This document shows positions 15,195-26,844 of a DNA stretch of 64,000 bases, piece after piece. Both the position numbers and the translations under genes were made by a program. The stretch is taken from contig JACVRA010000165.1 of NCBI GenBank assembly GCA_019828545.1, positions 434,001 to 498,000 on the forward strand. Direction: 5' to 3'. The DNA is from Paracamarosporium sp. OC-R06-R3. Taxonomy: Eukaryota > Ascomycota > Dothideomycetes > Pleosporales > Didymosphaeriaceae. The notes under the pieces are model-generated. The model saw nothing but the letters and a program-made list of their open reading frames with translations, did no database searches and had not been told where the DNA came from. Every line of letters begins with the position of its first letter. Positions within the stretch are counted from its first letter, which is position 1.

Positions 15195-17967
15195 GGCCTA
15201 AGCAAACTGGGATGCAGTAACCTTAATTTGGCTAGAAGTCCGGCTGATTTCTACTGCGATTCCTGGGGTAACTCAGGCCACGATACGGCATCCAAACTTT
15301 TGATGTATGACTATGCTCTATGGAAGACACACGATCAACCTCCAACGTTGCGTTTCGATAATGAACATTTTGGTTCTATTGTCCGGTTGATATGAAGTGT
15401 TTCTGAGGGAATCAACAGGTTGTATGTCGCAAACAGCAATTTCGAAATTCGCAAACATGAGAGACATCACATAGAAAGGAATAGTAACTTCAAGATAAAA
15501 GACAGATGCCAATGCTATTGTTCCCGGAGGATTGCTTGTTTCTATCAAAACTCGTAACGATCTCGGAATTCAAGGCCTTCTGCAACAATTTTCGCACATG
15601 GTTCTGGAAATGCATGATTGTGACGGCAGGCTTAGACTCAAGGCTTCCAGGGCTTCCACCTCTCCTTCCTCTCCTTCTATTATTCTCCTACATTTATGTT
15701 CTTCGGCGGACAGTTTGGTCTTCTTAAAGCGAGCTGCAAAGCTTGCGAGCGGTTTGTTCTTATATAGCTTTAATGGGTCGAGAAACCTTCTTTAGCATGA
15801 CGCGTCTCGAAGTGCCGCGACCAAACCGTCATCTGTTGTTCCATTGCTGATCTCTGTCGATTCATGCTGTTGCTCTTCCTTGCTTCCCCCTCCTGCGTGA
15901 ACTTCCTCGTTTCCTACCCCTGCTGCTTGTCAGCCTTCATTGCTTGCCTTTCCTGCTTGAACGATAGCAACACCCTCACTCCTGAACCCCATGTAATTCT
16001 AGACGAACAATGATTCAGAACTTTGCGAGATGGTCTCAATGAGCACTGCGTTGCGCGTGATGAGCGTAAAAACTCGTCTTTGGCGTCGTCCTGGAATTGC
16101 TCTTTGGTTTCTGAGGGTTCCGACTTGGTAAGAAGGCCTAGAGCTCTTCATCTTGGAGGTGCTTAAGAAATTCGGCTGCTTCTTTCACTTTGATGTCCTT
16201 TTTCACACATCGTTAAAGTTGAATGCAGGCTCGAGTGGGTGTTTGGCTTAGTGTGAGACCCGGCGGTCGGCTCCAGGTTCCAGAGTTGGAGCTACGCACT
16301 GAATGCCGGACCGTTACTAATCTGTGGGCTTGTATAATTCTACTTGTCAACAGTATCCTTTAAAGTCGTTGCAAATGTATGACTTAGTGAGGATAGCGAG
16401 GAGGGATGCCTCAGTGGAGTCAAATATCTCATTCAGGCTGCATCAGCCTCTCTAGAGAAGTATTCTGTATATCTGGGGTCATTGCGACGGTTGCGGGGTT
16501 TTTCTTCCCCCCCAGCTAATGCGTTACGTGGGATTCCGAGTCCTTCTTCTCGACCCGCCAATTGGTATGGGGCCCGAATTTGGTTTGCCATGGGGTCACA
16601 AGCTGTAGCCGATGTATTTGTGTAGTGCGAATACGTGAGCCAAGGCTTTCAGGTGGCATTCTTGAAGATTTGAAATGTGCCCCAGATTTGGTGGCAGGTA
16701 AGCTCAGTCGGTGGTGTTTTGTTATACAGTCAACAATAGCTGTGACTTGTCCTTGACTCTCTTCCGTGGATTCAAAATTTGGATCTTGGGTAGCACGGAA
16801 TGCTGATTGGGATATTGGCCGCGGTCGTAATACTTGGCATGATTACCGAACGAAACCAGTGTACTCATTATATAGGAGAGAGGGTCCTCGCTGTCTTCTT
16901 CAAGGATATGTAGATAGACACCGTAGTGTCCATTCCAATGCTGGCCTTGTGATCTGGCGAGGTGCTTGAACTTGACTGTCGTACCTATTCCCTCTCACAC
17001 AACGTCTTGGAACTAGCGCGTCTGCTGGAGTGATTGAAGTGGAAATTTCACAGACCTAGACGCCGATAATCTGAACCCGAGTGGGTGGGCAAGAGCTTGC
17101 TCTGGGATAGAAAGCATTGCAAAGGGGAGAAAAGGAGATAAGGTACTCCAAGAGCTTGGATATGTACAAACGGCGTTGCAGTATCAGCAATAGAACTCAA
17201 ATATATCACCTCAACAAGATCTGAGTGACCGCGTCACCAATTAGATGCGAGTATATTTCTTTACCAAGTAAAATTTTGAGTCACTGCGGGCTTTCGCGAC
17301 CTTCCGACCGATTCCAATGAGAGAATGACGTTCCGAGCACAGATTCATGCCGGGTTGTTGCACCAGCGCAAAGGTAAATTTGAAACATGGTACAGGTAAG
17401 GAGAAAACGAAAGCGTCAAGTGTTTTGCAGTCGTCGATATCTTACTTAATGTACGCCGAGGACCAGGATTGGAAGGTCGTTGTTTACCGTTCTGTTCTCC
17501 ACTTAATTTCACCTATGCGTGTACGATTGAGCCCTCCTATTGCGGGATATGCTCTACGATCATGCAGGCGACAAGGTATCCTACCTAGAACAGCTGCAAA
17601 GACGCCCGGTCGTTCTGTTCATCGATGAGTTACGGTGTCACTATTATTCCATACTACTATGACAATCAAATCGCAGAACGAGTATTGCAGGGCTCGCTAT
17701 CCACAGTAGTTGTATTTAGAATACGGTCCCCCTTAACGAATGCTTTGCCGTTCATGACGTCGGCTAGGGCTAATTTCATGTGGCCACAGCAGAAGCTTTG
17801 TTACTATTCTTATTATGTAGCATGAACTCATATTTTGTTTCCCATCCCTTTTCACTCCGATATCCTTGCAACCCAAAATAACGTATTAACTGCTGCGACT
17901 CATTACACGAACGGGTATCGTCTTCCAAACAATGACAGTGCAAGCCCGTCACCCCCTCCAGCCAAAC
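15195..17967. other. Intergenic region with possible coding relics
   Basis: This is 2.8 kb without an intact gene. Short stretches look coding-like but are isolated. On the plus strand, 17033-17193 has about 50 sense codons ending in TAG; 16799-16969 has another open stretch ending in TGA. On the minus strand, about 16140-16235 reads as a charged segment containing KVKEAAEFLKHLQDEEL. I could not join these into a gene or name a family; decayed genes are possible. Confidence 0.35.
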
Positions 17968-19386
17968 TTAACATTTCCTCTTCAACACCCACCCAAACTT
18001 CCAAATCCTCGCTGCAGTACACAAACCCCACCCGACGAAGCTGCTCGCTCCCGCCCAACAAACCGTTGTCGTATAGTCACTCGCCTTCAATATTGCGCCA
18101 CTCAACGGTCCTCCGACCAACGCACTGAACCCAATCACTGTCATCGCCATGCCGAGCCTAGTCCCAGTCTTTGAAATATCATGCGACAGCGCCATGATCG
18201 CAGTGGAAAAAAGAGACTGAAATGCGGCAGCGAACATACCATAGAATGCTATAAAAACGTAGTAGGAGGAAATGGAGGAGACGCCGAGCCAACAGAAAAG
18301 GATCACTGTTGCGAAGAAGATGCAGATCGAGAACATGTTGAGAGGACCAGTGTAGCGGTCGCCGAGGAAACCAGGAAGGATACGGAAGGGAAGACCTACG
18401 CCATTGAGGATAATGACGAGGTTGAGGGATTCTGTGTAGGGCATGCCCAACTCGTCCCGTGCAAAGGAAGCAACCTACAAATGTGTCAACTACGATCCAC
18501 GGCATATTCTATTGCTGATGCTTACGTAGTAAAACACGAAGTACACCGCCGGCATTATAAAGCAAATACCAAGGACGAACAGTATGTACGGCACATCTTT
18601 AAACGAGTCGACATCCCAAAGTGGCCCGCTTTTCCTTGGAGGGAGGCGAGGCTTGCAAAACGTAATGACCACACTCAAGCAAACCACGTTGATGAATCCA
18701 AGCACTCTTACAGTCCATCCAAACCCTACTTTAGGAAGCAGCTGCCGAACAACAGTTGGATAGACAATACCGCCAACTGAGTTTCCTACTGTTACAAGAC
18801 CAAGGGCTAGACCACGACGTTTGGCGAAATAGGTTGCCACCAAACTCATTACAGGCATGAAGAAGGTGCCGCCACCAATGCCTGTGCAAATACCTTGTGT
18901 CAACAACAGTTGCCAATAGTTTTTGGCTGCACTTAGGGTAAATATCCCGATCAATTGAATTGATATGCCAAGCAGAACCGTAGGACGAAACCATCCAGCG
19001 TCAAAAGCGCGCCCACTGAAAATACCGACAACGAACAGTAAACATGCTTGTGTAGACCCAATCCAGGATATCGTTGAATTTGATTCCGGCAGAATCGACG
19101 CGTAATACGGCTGGAACGCACCAAAAGAATTCACGAATCCCCACGTGTTTGTAACGGCAAGCCAGGCACAGAAGACCTGTATCCAAGCGCGAATCCCGCC
19201 ATCGGGAGGGGGACCGGGATTCGTTATTGAACGAGTGGTGAGGTGCGACGATACTCTTGCTAGCGCATTGGAGGCTGTTGATTTCGTCCTGGTCAAAGGG
19301 GCGCCTTGGCCTTGAATAGGTAAGAATGTTCTGTCTGGTTCGTGGGTCCGATCTGGTACCTCGCCCTTTTCTAGGTTCGAATCCAT
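17968..19386 (-). CDS. Major facilitator superfamily transporter, monocarboxylate-transporter type
   Basis: Exons on the minus strand are 19386..18526 and 18474..17968, giving 455 residues with one 51-nt intron (GTAAGC-TAG). After a hydrophilic N-terminus (about 65 residues) comes the fungal MCT signature PPPDGGIRAWIQVFCAWL, then about 12 hydrophobic segments. Loop motifs include GIFSGRAFDAGWFRPTVL, GIGGGTFFMPVMSLVATYFAKRRGLALG and GLPFRILPGFLGDRYTGPLN. Family members carry monocarboxylates or other small organic acids, or riboflavin, across the plasma membrane; the substrate here cannot be told. The start was set at ATG 19386 (purine at -3); the frame further upstream has no ATG. The gene stands alone and is not next to biosynthetic genes. 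Confidence 0.88.
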
Positions 19387-19992
19387 CTCTTGCTCAATAA
19401 GAAAACCCGATGCCAAGCTGTGCAAAACGTTCCATTCGATGAATGTTGACGGTGATGTGCGAAAAAGATATTTTCAGTGCTGCCGTAAACAGAAACTATA
19501 GAAGAAATATGGAGTCATAAAAAATGGATCCGCGCCCTACATGTATTGATCATATAGTGCAACGCTGGTGCAAAGGCGAGCTGCCGATTTCGCCGAACAT
19601 GGGGGGCACGCCGAAGACAATAGGAATTCGAAAGCCGATCATGCTTGCAACTATGCCGTTCATCGGAGAGAATGTCGATGCGGAGTTCTATGCGGAGCTC
19701 TAAGCGAACGCAACAGGATAAGCGCATATCAAAACAGATGGCTAGCGTCGGCTATATGAGTGGGGCAAGATAATGCGGATGATAAACAATCCATCTTGTT
19801 CAAATCCGAACGTGGAGAGCTTGTTGGTGCGTATCAGAAATCTGAACATCTGATGGATGACCATATATCAATGGCTACACCCGATCAACCAAAACACTGC
19901 AATGCCAAGCAGCAGTATCATGTATGTGAGAACTTCTATGCTGAGTATCGCCATGCTAGCGAAGCTCTCGAACGCTGAACAGTCGCCATTCC
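19387..19992. other. Intergenic region between MFS and F-box genes
   Basis: About 600 bp, moderately AT-rich. It contains the promoter side of the MFS gene and the 3' side of the F-box gene. I see no coding sequence or repeat here. Confidence 0.5.
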
Positions 19993-20967
19993 TCATACTG
20001 TTGTGGCAGGCAGCTTTGATGGCATTACACCCCGGAGTACATATGCCAGATCACGCTCATGGTGAATAGCCGTGCCATAAATCCACCTCTCTTCAGTCTT
20101 TTTCCAGTACCTGTTTGGCAAGTATGCCTCCAGCATGTGGTATTCATCTCTATGGTACGGAAACTCCAGGCTAAGCGGGCCCGGTTTCGATAAGAAACAA
20201 TCGGTACGACGAGCGGCATCTTCGTCTGTCATGTCAACATGTTTCCGTTTGTTCCCCTTGTTCTTTGCCTGCCTTCTAATTGCTCGTATGGTGCTGTCGA
20301 GGTGGATTTCGAGTATTCGTGCGTGCCAGAGAGGGTTTTGCAAGGCAGCCCGAACCACTTGCGCATTTCGGCGCACCAGCTCTTGGTTCCACTCCGGCTT
20401 CGTCCCTCGTGGTATAATAGGCAGCGGTTCGCCAGTTTCAAGGTTCTTCTGCCAGTGCGCAAAGTCCAGCGCCACACAGAGGTTGTTCCATGCCAGGATG
20501 CAGGAGAGACATGTGCAGACCAAATACTGATCTGGTGGTTGGAGATGCTGGTATGGCTTGCGGTGGATGCCGAGAAATTCCTGCCGTCTCTCGTCGACTA
20601 GTACCGGGCGCGTGGAAGCATCGACTTCGGCGAGGAGTCTTGGTAGGACGAGACATTGCGCGAGGAGCGTGTAGCGCTGCTGGATGATGGCATTGCCAAT
20701 GACGTTCGCATTGGCATCGACAAGAGAGCGGAAGCGGCGGTTTACGGCACCAAAATTCAGGACATCGCCAGGTTGTAGGTATGTGAGAGATTCAATGATC
20801 AGCTCAGTGGGGAGTTTTGTGAGGCTGATGATGGCATCGCGTTTGCGGTCGCGTTTCGCCCTCTGCTTCTTCTGACGCTCGGTGCGCTTGGAGTGTAGTT
20901 GCAAAGCGGCTGTTCTATCTTCGAGAGGCTCTTCGTCGTCGCTATCGATGACAGTATGGCGCGGCAT
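19993..20967 (-). CDS. F-box protein
   Basis: A single-exon frame of 324 residues. The N-terminus begins MPRHTVIDSDDEEP followed by a basic segment rich in Lys/Arg (about residues 25-45). An F-box follows at about 48-95: LTKLPTELIIESLTYL, then QPGDVLNFGAVNRRFRSL. Known F-box proteins link substrates to the Skp1-Cul1 ubiquitin ligase through this motif. The C-terminal part has several Trp/Tyr/Cys residues (YLVCTCLSCILAWNNLCVALDF), as in many fungal F-box proteins of unknown target, but no WD40 or LRR repeat is visible. The ATG at 20967 was chosen because the frame upstream has only a TTG. Confidence 0.8.
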   Translation of the reverse strand: MPRHTVIDSDDEEPLEDRTAALQLHSKRTERQKKQRAKRDRKRDAIISLTKLPTELIIESLTYLQPGDVLNFGAVNRRFRSLVDANANVIGNAIIQQRYTLLAQCLVLPRLLAEVDASTRPVLVDERRQEFLGIHRKPYQHLQPPDQYLVCTCLSCILAWNNLCVALDFAHWQKNLETGEPLPIIPRGTKPEWNQELVRRNAQVVRAALQNPLWHARILEIHLDSTIRAIRRQAKNKGNKRKHVDMTDEDAARRTDCFLSKPGPLSLEFPYHRDEYHMLEAYLPNRYWKKTEERWIYGTAIHHERDLAYVLRGVMPSKLPATTV

Positions 20968-21700
20968 TTTAGGTGGCAATGTGAATTTAAGAAGGGCGCG
21001 GGGCGATGATGCACATCGAAGTGTTGTGTAGTCATCAACCAATCGGAGCTAAGGCCATGTCCGCCCTGGTTCATCATCGGAATCGCAGCAACAAGGCCTG
21101 GAAAGAGGGTACAGGAAAACAATCATAATACCGACTAATATCTAAGTATGCAAGATAACAGGCTAGGTTGTGCTGAATGGAATGGTGAATAATGTTCATT
21201 TCTACCGTAGGTCCTATCGTAGGATGTCACTCTAGAAAAGCGACAAGCCACAGAAGAAGCATTTCCGCACTCGAAGGGCTAAAGATTACCGATCCTGTTC
21301 TACTAATCACTAATACAATTATTATAGCATGCGGCGTTGACATGCAGTGTTCACCTTTCAAGGAACCAATAGGCTAGAGTTGTCTGGCGAATCAAACAAG
21401 TGCCGACCAAAAATCGTCATTGAAAAGATGAGTATTCTATGCAGACCGCTTACGAGCACTTGCGATGTCGTGTTTCTCGAGTTGCAAATTTTACGCCGAG
21501 GACAATTTCTACACGTGACGTAAATCTCTTCTGATTGGCTGATTCGGAAGCAAACCGTTGTTTTGGTGTGGCGTCATGAACCATTTAACCATTTCTAATC
21601 ATGCCTTACACATCCGGTCAACTCGCGGCACCACCCCGTGTATAAAAGTGCTCAAAGCCGAAGTCCAATTAACAGATGCAACGAACCAATCCATAAGTTC
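20968..21700. other. Divergent intergenic region (F-box gene / CmcJ-AsaB-like gene)
   Basis: These 730 bp separate two divergently transcribed genes. A reverse CCAAT pentamer (ATTGG, 21534-21538) and a TATA box (21641-21648) lie on the right side and fit the right-hand gene. Confidence 0.5.
21641..21648 (+). promoter_or_regulatory. TATA box of the CmcJ/AsaB-like gene
   Basis: TATAAAAG lies 60 bp upstream of ATG 21701 and about 130 bp upstream of the alternative ATG 21770. The upstream ATTGG could be a CCAAT site. With a TATA box this close to 21701, transcripts starting 30-60 bp downstream would begin near or after that ATG, which may favour the second start. Confidence 0.5.
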
Positions 21701-22657
21701 ATGTCCTTAAAGCTGCAGCGTCTACTTCGTCCCGTTCTTTCAGCTCAATTACATACCACCTCCCACAGAATGACAACCGCACAATTTATCCACATCGACC
21801 CAACCTCCTTCACGGGAAAGCCATGGGCCAAGGTTGATGGCCCAGGATGGTCCTACAAGCAGGATTCACACCAGCGTGAGGTCATCAGCCTGCGAGGCCA
21901 GGAAGACAAGTTCAATACCGACAATGCGGGGTTCGCAGTCTATAATTCGCCTGCCAAGGAAAAGCTCTTTGAGGACGACAACACGGTCAGGAACTCTTAC
22001 TACCCTGAAGTCGAGTCTATGCTTCGCTCAAGGCTTCCCGGGATCAAAAAGGTCGTGATATTCGACCACACAATTCGTCGCCGCAAGAAGGACGCGCCCC
22101 GCCAGCCTGTCCAGCAAGTCCATGTAGACCAGACGCCCGCCGCCGCCGCTGCACGTGTTCGCCGTCATTTGCCTGAAAACGAGGCAGAAGAGCTTCTGAA
22201 AGGTCGCTACCAGATCATCAACGTATGGCGTCCCATCGAAAACCCTGCCTCAGATACGCCTCTTGCAGTAGTCGACTGGCGCACTACCGAGCCCTCGGAC
22301 TTTGTTCCCGTGGATCTTCTCTACCCCAAAACCTCCATCAATTCAGAAGATGATGCCCGTGGAAAGGAGATTCTGCCTGATCCCAACTCTTCGACGTCCA
22401 CAGAAGGCTACCAAGTTTTCGGCGAGACCCTCTCGGTCGCTCCGAACAACAAGCATAAGTTCTACTACATGAAGGATATGACGCCAGAAGAGGTGATGCT
22501 ACTCAAGTGTTACGATTCACGAGGAGAAGGCGAGAAAGGTGGGAAGCAGGGAACGGCTGTTAGGGTCGCACATACGGCTTTTACGGATCCGAACACGCCT
22601 GCTGATGCGCCTGGTCGCCAAAGTATCGAGGTCAGGTGCTTGGTGTTTTACGAATAG
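21701..22657 (+). CDS. CmcJ/AsaB-like (GA4 desaturase family) protein
   Basis: One exon, 318 residues from ATG 21701 or 295 from ATG 21770. The family comprises putative 2-oxoglutarate/Fe(II) oxygenase-related proteins such as AsaB, the GA4 desaturase and the CmcJ methoxylation subunit. Visible marks are FAVYNSPAKEKLFEDD, VVIFDHTIRRR, HVDQTP with a following ARVRRHLP, IINVWRPIENPASDTPLAV, YYMKDMTPEEVMLLKCYDSR and the final HTAFTDPNTP...SIEVRCLVFYE. HVDQ and the late HTAF are the likely metal-ligand positions in this family (inference). The substrate is unknown; no pathway genes adjoin. The extra 23 N-terminal residues ([20 protein letters not shown]...) look like a mitochondrial presequence. 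Confidence 0.85.
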   Translation: MSLKLQRLLRPVLSAQLHTTSHRMTTAQFIHIDPTSFTGKPWAKVDGPGWSYKQDSHQREVISLRGQEDKFNTDNAGFAVYNSPAKEKLFEDDNTVRNSYYPEVESMLRSRLPGIKKVVIFDHTIRRRKKDAPRQPVQQVHVDQTPAAAAARVRRHLPENEAEELLKGRYQIINVWRPIENPASDTPLAVVDWRTTEPSDFVPVDLLYPKTSINSEDDARGKEILPDPNSSTSTEGYQVFGETLSVAPNNKHKFYYMKDMTPEEVMLLKCYDSRGEGEKGGKQGTAVRVAHTAFTDPNTPADAPGRQSIEVRCLVFYE

Positions 22658-23012
22658 GAAGTCTTTTTAATCGCGAGCGAGGAGTTAGGGTATAAGTATT
22701 TGTTGTGATAGCATTTGGGTGCATGGTATGGTACGTTGATAATTTACGAATGCACGCAAATCTCTTTTAGTACGACATAATGCAGTACGGTTACACACGA
22801 ACGCTCTTGAGTCATTTTTCACAGCACTGGTACGATCTAGCATAGACGCGCTATGTCACTTCCGCTCCTTTCACCCCAGTTTCTGTCACTGACCTTTCAC
22901 TTTGAAGTCCGCTTGTTGTTTGTTTACGTAAAGCATGTGTGATTAACAACTCCTGATCGCCTCCTTTCTACTGCACCCGCATCAGAACAATCTACACCTT
23001 CTCAACAACACC
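22658..23012. other. Short intergenic region
   Basis: 355 bp holding the 3' end of the CmcJ/AsaB-like gene and the promoter of the next gene. The last 30 bp before ATG 23013 are A/C-rich, as is usual for fungal leaders. Nothing else seen. Confidence 0.5.
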
Positions 23013-24056
23013 ATGGCCTGGGGTGGTTACAAGCGTATTGCGCTCGCGGCGCTCATTGCGCAGAAAGAGCAACGGTCACGAGACGCCGAGCATAACGAGA
23101 AGCAGCGATTGCAGAACGAAGAGAATATGCGACTGCGGAAGTCAGCGAAACAACGCAAGCGCCTAGAGATGAAGAAACTATTGAGAGCAGAGCTCCAAGA
23201 CAAGCCTGTCGATGTTACAAAAGATCAAACAGAGATGCAGAAGGAAGGCGCAGCGCTCGCTCATCCAAAGGTTAAGCGTTCCACAGATATTTGCGCCTCT
23301 CTAAATCCGGATACCAACTTCGACAACGTTGAGGAGCATGACCCCGCCGTTGATTTCGGGAAGACAAGTCTGGAGTACAGTCTGAACCTACCCCAAGACT
23401 TCGCAATGGACTCCCAGCCAAAAAGAGAGAAGCATTCATCGATGACAGGGGAATCAGATGCCACACAACAAGTACATTCCCAGCGCCACTTGGACGAGTA
23501 TCAACCTCGAACACCCACACGTTCCCCTCCGATCGAAGACCCTGTGACCCCGACCAGGCCAGCAAGACCTCCCGACGTACTCACGGTCACACCCAGGCGT
23601 CACCCTAGTCCACAGCTCGAATTCATCGTGTCACCAAGCTCATCCACTACCCTCAAGGCCGCAGCTTCCATGCTCACTACTCTGAAAGCACGTACAGCGC
23701 ACCTAAACAAGCAGATAGCCGCCTTCAATACGCACCTCGACGGACTACAACACAACCAATCGCCAACAACTAAAATGAAGCCGGAGGATCGGACCACCAA
23801 GAGAAAGGTTCTGAGCAAGATTATAGCTACAATGGAAAAGCACTCGAATAAAGTGTTCATGATGGAGTTTGCGCTACGGGATGTGGTTGATGAGGGAGAT
23901 GGAGATTTACCTGAAGCTGTGAGGCGCACAGAGGCAGAATTAGAAGAAGCGGTGAAGATACATGAGGGGAAAATGCGCAGATTGATGAAGCGCTTGTCTC
24001 CGGAGGCACTGCAGAAGGCGATGGAGGAGTCCGGGGAGGGGGCTCGATACGGTTAA
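23013..24056 (+). CDS. Hypothetical coiled-coil protein
   Basis: A single exon of 347 residues starting MAWGGYKRIALAALIAQKEQ in good context (ACACCATGG). Residues about 15-70 are a long run of Lys, Arg, Glu and Gln with heptad-like Leu spacing, consistent with a helical coiled coil. The middle (70-210) is polar and Pro-rich with TPTRSPP and VTPTRPARPP motifs, possible phosphorylation sites. A second helical region (about 220-335) contains LTTLKARTAHLNKQIAAFNT and RRTEAELEEAVKIHEGKMRRL. I do not recognise the family; no catalytic motif or membrane segment is visible. Base composition and codon use match neighbouring genes, so it is probably real. Confidence 0.7.
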   Translation: MAWGGYKRIALAALIAQKEQRSRDAEHNEKQRLQNEENMRLRKSAKQRKRLEMKKLLRAELQDKPVDVTKDQTEMQKEGAALAHPKVKRSTDICASLNPDTNFDNVEEHDPAVDFGKTSLEYSLNLPQDFAMDSQPKREKHSSMTGESDATQQVHSQRHLDEYQPRTPTRSPPIEDPVTPTRPARPPDVLTVTPRRHPSPQLEFIVSPSSSTTLKAAASMLTTLKARTAHLNKQIAAFNTHLDGLQHNQSPTTKMKPEDRTTKRKVLSKIIATMEKHSNKVFMMEFALRDVVDEGDGDLPEAVRRTEAELEEAVKIHEGKMRRLMKRLSPEALQKAMEESGEGARYG

Positions 24057-24885
24057 GTTGGATAAGAATCGGTTGAACAACGGCAGCTTACATGAGGATA
24101 TCTTGGGGAAAGGAAGGTTTGGTAACAATATTTGGAGTTTCATACCATGATATCCACGTCAAAAGTCCGATGAGATCGCAACAAGGAGCATCTCCAAGTC
24201 TGGCTCGAGCCAGAATCTCCAAGCATGAAACGGACAGACTGGTATGCCGTACGACAATTACACTTTTATACGGTGCTGATTCCGGAGTGGATTTATGGTC
24301 GCTATACTCTCATCATCGGACGGAAAATGAGCATTCCCACATTTACGATGACACATAAGGAGCCTACAGATCTGAGACTAGATCTTAGATTACTACGCAG
24401 CATATCCCAGGAAGCATCATACGACTCCCCTTGGTGATGGGTGAAGAGATCTGAGGTAATTCAGGCTCCACGAATCAAAAACAGTTTCGAGCCGCAACTC
24501 GATGTGGAGAGTGCTTTCACTTGACGTGGTGAGTACTTTATGTCAATATGTAATCGATTCATAACTTGATGCACTAATATGCGAAAACTGACTGTGGATG
24601 TAGCAAATTTTCTCATTTTCAATATTGACATGTGGGAAATATCGTCGCTACATCTTGGTCAATGTTCCACTTGCTCGATACTCCGTTTGCTCGCAACCTC
24701 GACCTTCACGGAGCAACAAAATTCCGCATCCGCTCGCCATTGCCGTATGTAAACAACATCTGTTTGTCGTCAAAATCTTGGCACAACACAGACGCATTTG
24801 AGGTTTTCGACCTCGCATTTCTCACCCACTGTTCGCCACCTCAACCACACGATCCGCCACGACCGCATCGTTGATTGTGTGCATT
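24057..24885. other. Intergenic region
   Basis: 830 bp, AT-richer than the flanking genes. I see no coding sequence. The last 100 bp before 24886 are rich in C and A and probably form the leader of the next gene. Confidence 0.5.
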
Positions 24886-25822
24886 ATGGATGTTAACACC
24901 AAATCCAAGGAGCAGCTCCTATCAGAGTTTACACCCGTCTCGCTCGATACACTGCGTCAATGGGCGGACGACCATGTTGATACGCAAGTTCTTTCTGGCC
25001 AAGTGCAGAGCGCGCGGGACTGGCAGGCCCATGCCACCTCAAAGTAAGTCCAATATCCAAAGAACCATCATCACATGATGTACTGAAGCAACTCAGGAAG
25101 CCGCATTTTCAGTCAATCTTCCGTGGGGAGGGCGTACTGATCATCCTGTGCGAAAGTTATCAGTGGCGTCTCTGGTCTGGAATCGCGACTCAGACCTCAA
25201 ACACGATGAAGCTGCGCGTCCAGGAGTATCGTGCTGTAAGTCATTTACATCATGGTTTCTGTTCTTCACGCTTACGAATCTTTCACAGGACGGCAGATCT
25301 TTCGGCGACATGGTCGTGGACTTGACCAGCTTGAAGATTCCTCCTTACATTATGGAGGAGACCATCGACTTCTGGTGTAATTTGACTCTTAACATGAGCT
25401 ACGATAAGCGGAAGATCATCACACCTTCCATGCTACCTCAGGCTGGGGCGCCGACGGACTTCTCGGACACGATGACCGGCCTCATGTCATTGGTCCACCT
25501 TATCGACGCCTCTTACGTGCTCAACGATAGTGTTCTCAAGCGAACCGCCTTCAATGCCCTTCGCGAGCGTCTCGTCACTAAGATGTTCACACCTTCCGAA
25601 TTTATCGAGGCAATGGATGAGGTGTATCACCGACAGCCGGACCGTGAGAGGAACGTTCTTCTGCGGAAGATCTTTCTTTCGGCAGCTGTCGTCAACAGCA
25701 ATACCTTCAACTGGAGTGCTTCAGCTGGCTCATTTCTCGAGCAACAGCTCTGGCATGCGGAGTTCATGTTAGATTATGGTAAGGGGCTAGGCTTCTACCA
25801 TAAAATGAGAGCTTCATTCTAG
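24886..25822 (+). CDS. Hypothetical protein, weakly BTB/POZ-like
   Basis: Three exons, 24886..25043, 25097..25235 and 25289..25822, with two 53-nt introns (GTAAGT donors), give 276 residues in frame. The middle part (DGRSFGDMVVDLTSLKIPPYIMEETIDFWCNL) and the later LMSLVHLIDASYVLNDSVLKRTAFNALRERL and TPSEFIEAMDEVYHR recall the layout of fungal BTB proteins, in which a strand-helix core is followed by a BACK-like helical part. The match is by impression, not by a diagnostic motif, and the family is uncertain. The clean splice sites and conserved-looking hydrophobic pattern argue that the gene is real. Confidence 0.6.
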
Positions 25823-26844
25823 ACAAGCTCTCCTGAGAGTCCTTAAACATCGGCGTTATGGCGTGGTGGAGATACCCAATGGTTAAGAGCGTTTCGGTAA
25901 AGGCTGGCTTGGTAGGGTTGTCGTTCACTATAATTCCATATCCGTCCACTAGAGATCGTCATGATTAAGATTAATCAAAAACATATTTACATACCCGATC
26001 GTTGGCGCACATCATATGCTACTATATCACAATGTTAGAAGACCGAACACAGCCGACTACTGAACGTCTATCCTGGGATAACACAGTGCACTTAGTTAGT
26101 TGAGCCGATGCACGTCAAGATAAATTTATGCTTAAATTGCTTTAGCAGGGCCGAGCTCTCTCCACATGGGAGCAGCGCAACTCGTGCCCGCGGAAGTCTT
26201 TTAATCCAGTACCCTCATAAGAAAGCTAGTTCTATGCCAACCGACTACCTCCTGGGTTGACTCGTATCACAAATCGTTGAGATATCATTGTTTCAGTACC
26301 ATGTCCTGGCTTGACATCGTCCAACTAATGGTTGGTTACTCTATGCCATGTGGTTTTCAGAGCGGACAACTATCGCAGTGTGTAGCGTCGCATTGTAAGT
26401 TTACTGGATGCTTTGACATGCTTGTTTCTCGGCTGTGGCTTCATTAATCACGGTTGTTAAGGAGCTACAAACTAGAAGGTGGAAGTAAAAGGAATTTCCT
26501 CTACAGTGACCCTGCGGAGTATGCTAATAGTCCTAATATCCACAAACACACGCTTCGCTCAACACTTTGGCTCAACATATGGTCAATACATTGAGCTATC
26601 GACTGATCTCATGGTCAAAGGACAAAGCTTACCTCTCCAGATTGGAATTGAAAGAAATAGAAAAATCCAAGCACTTACTCGAGCCGTGCAAGGAAATCGC
26701 ATCAGCTAGTTCAGGATAGCATACAGCAAAAGTAACACCGTACGGTTGCCTCTACAAGCAGAAAGGGTCAAGCATTACAGTGGTGATCGCGCCTTAAGTA
26801 CTCGAGAATGAACCATTGTGATAGGCAATGCCCAATAACAAATA
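25823..26844. other. AT-rich gene-free region left of the repeat island
   Basis: About 1 kb, AT-rich, with no open frame of coding quality and no repeat I can pair by eye. Confidence 0.5.

Noticed and set aside
14029..21042. Secondary-metabolite cluster (membrane protein, MFS carrier, CmcJ/AsaB-like gene nearby)
   Set aside because: There is no backbone synthase or tailoring set, the genes are 2-3 kb apart on different strands, and an F-box gene intervenes.
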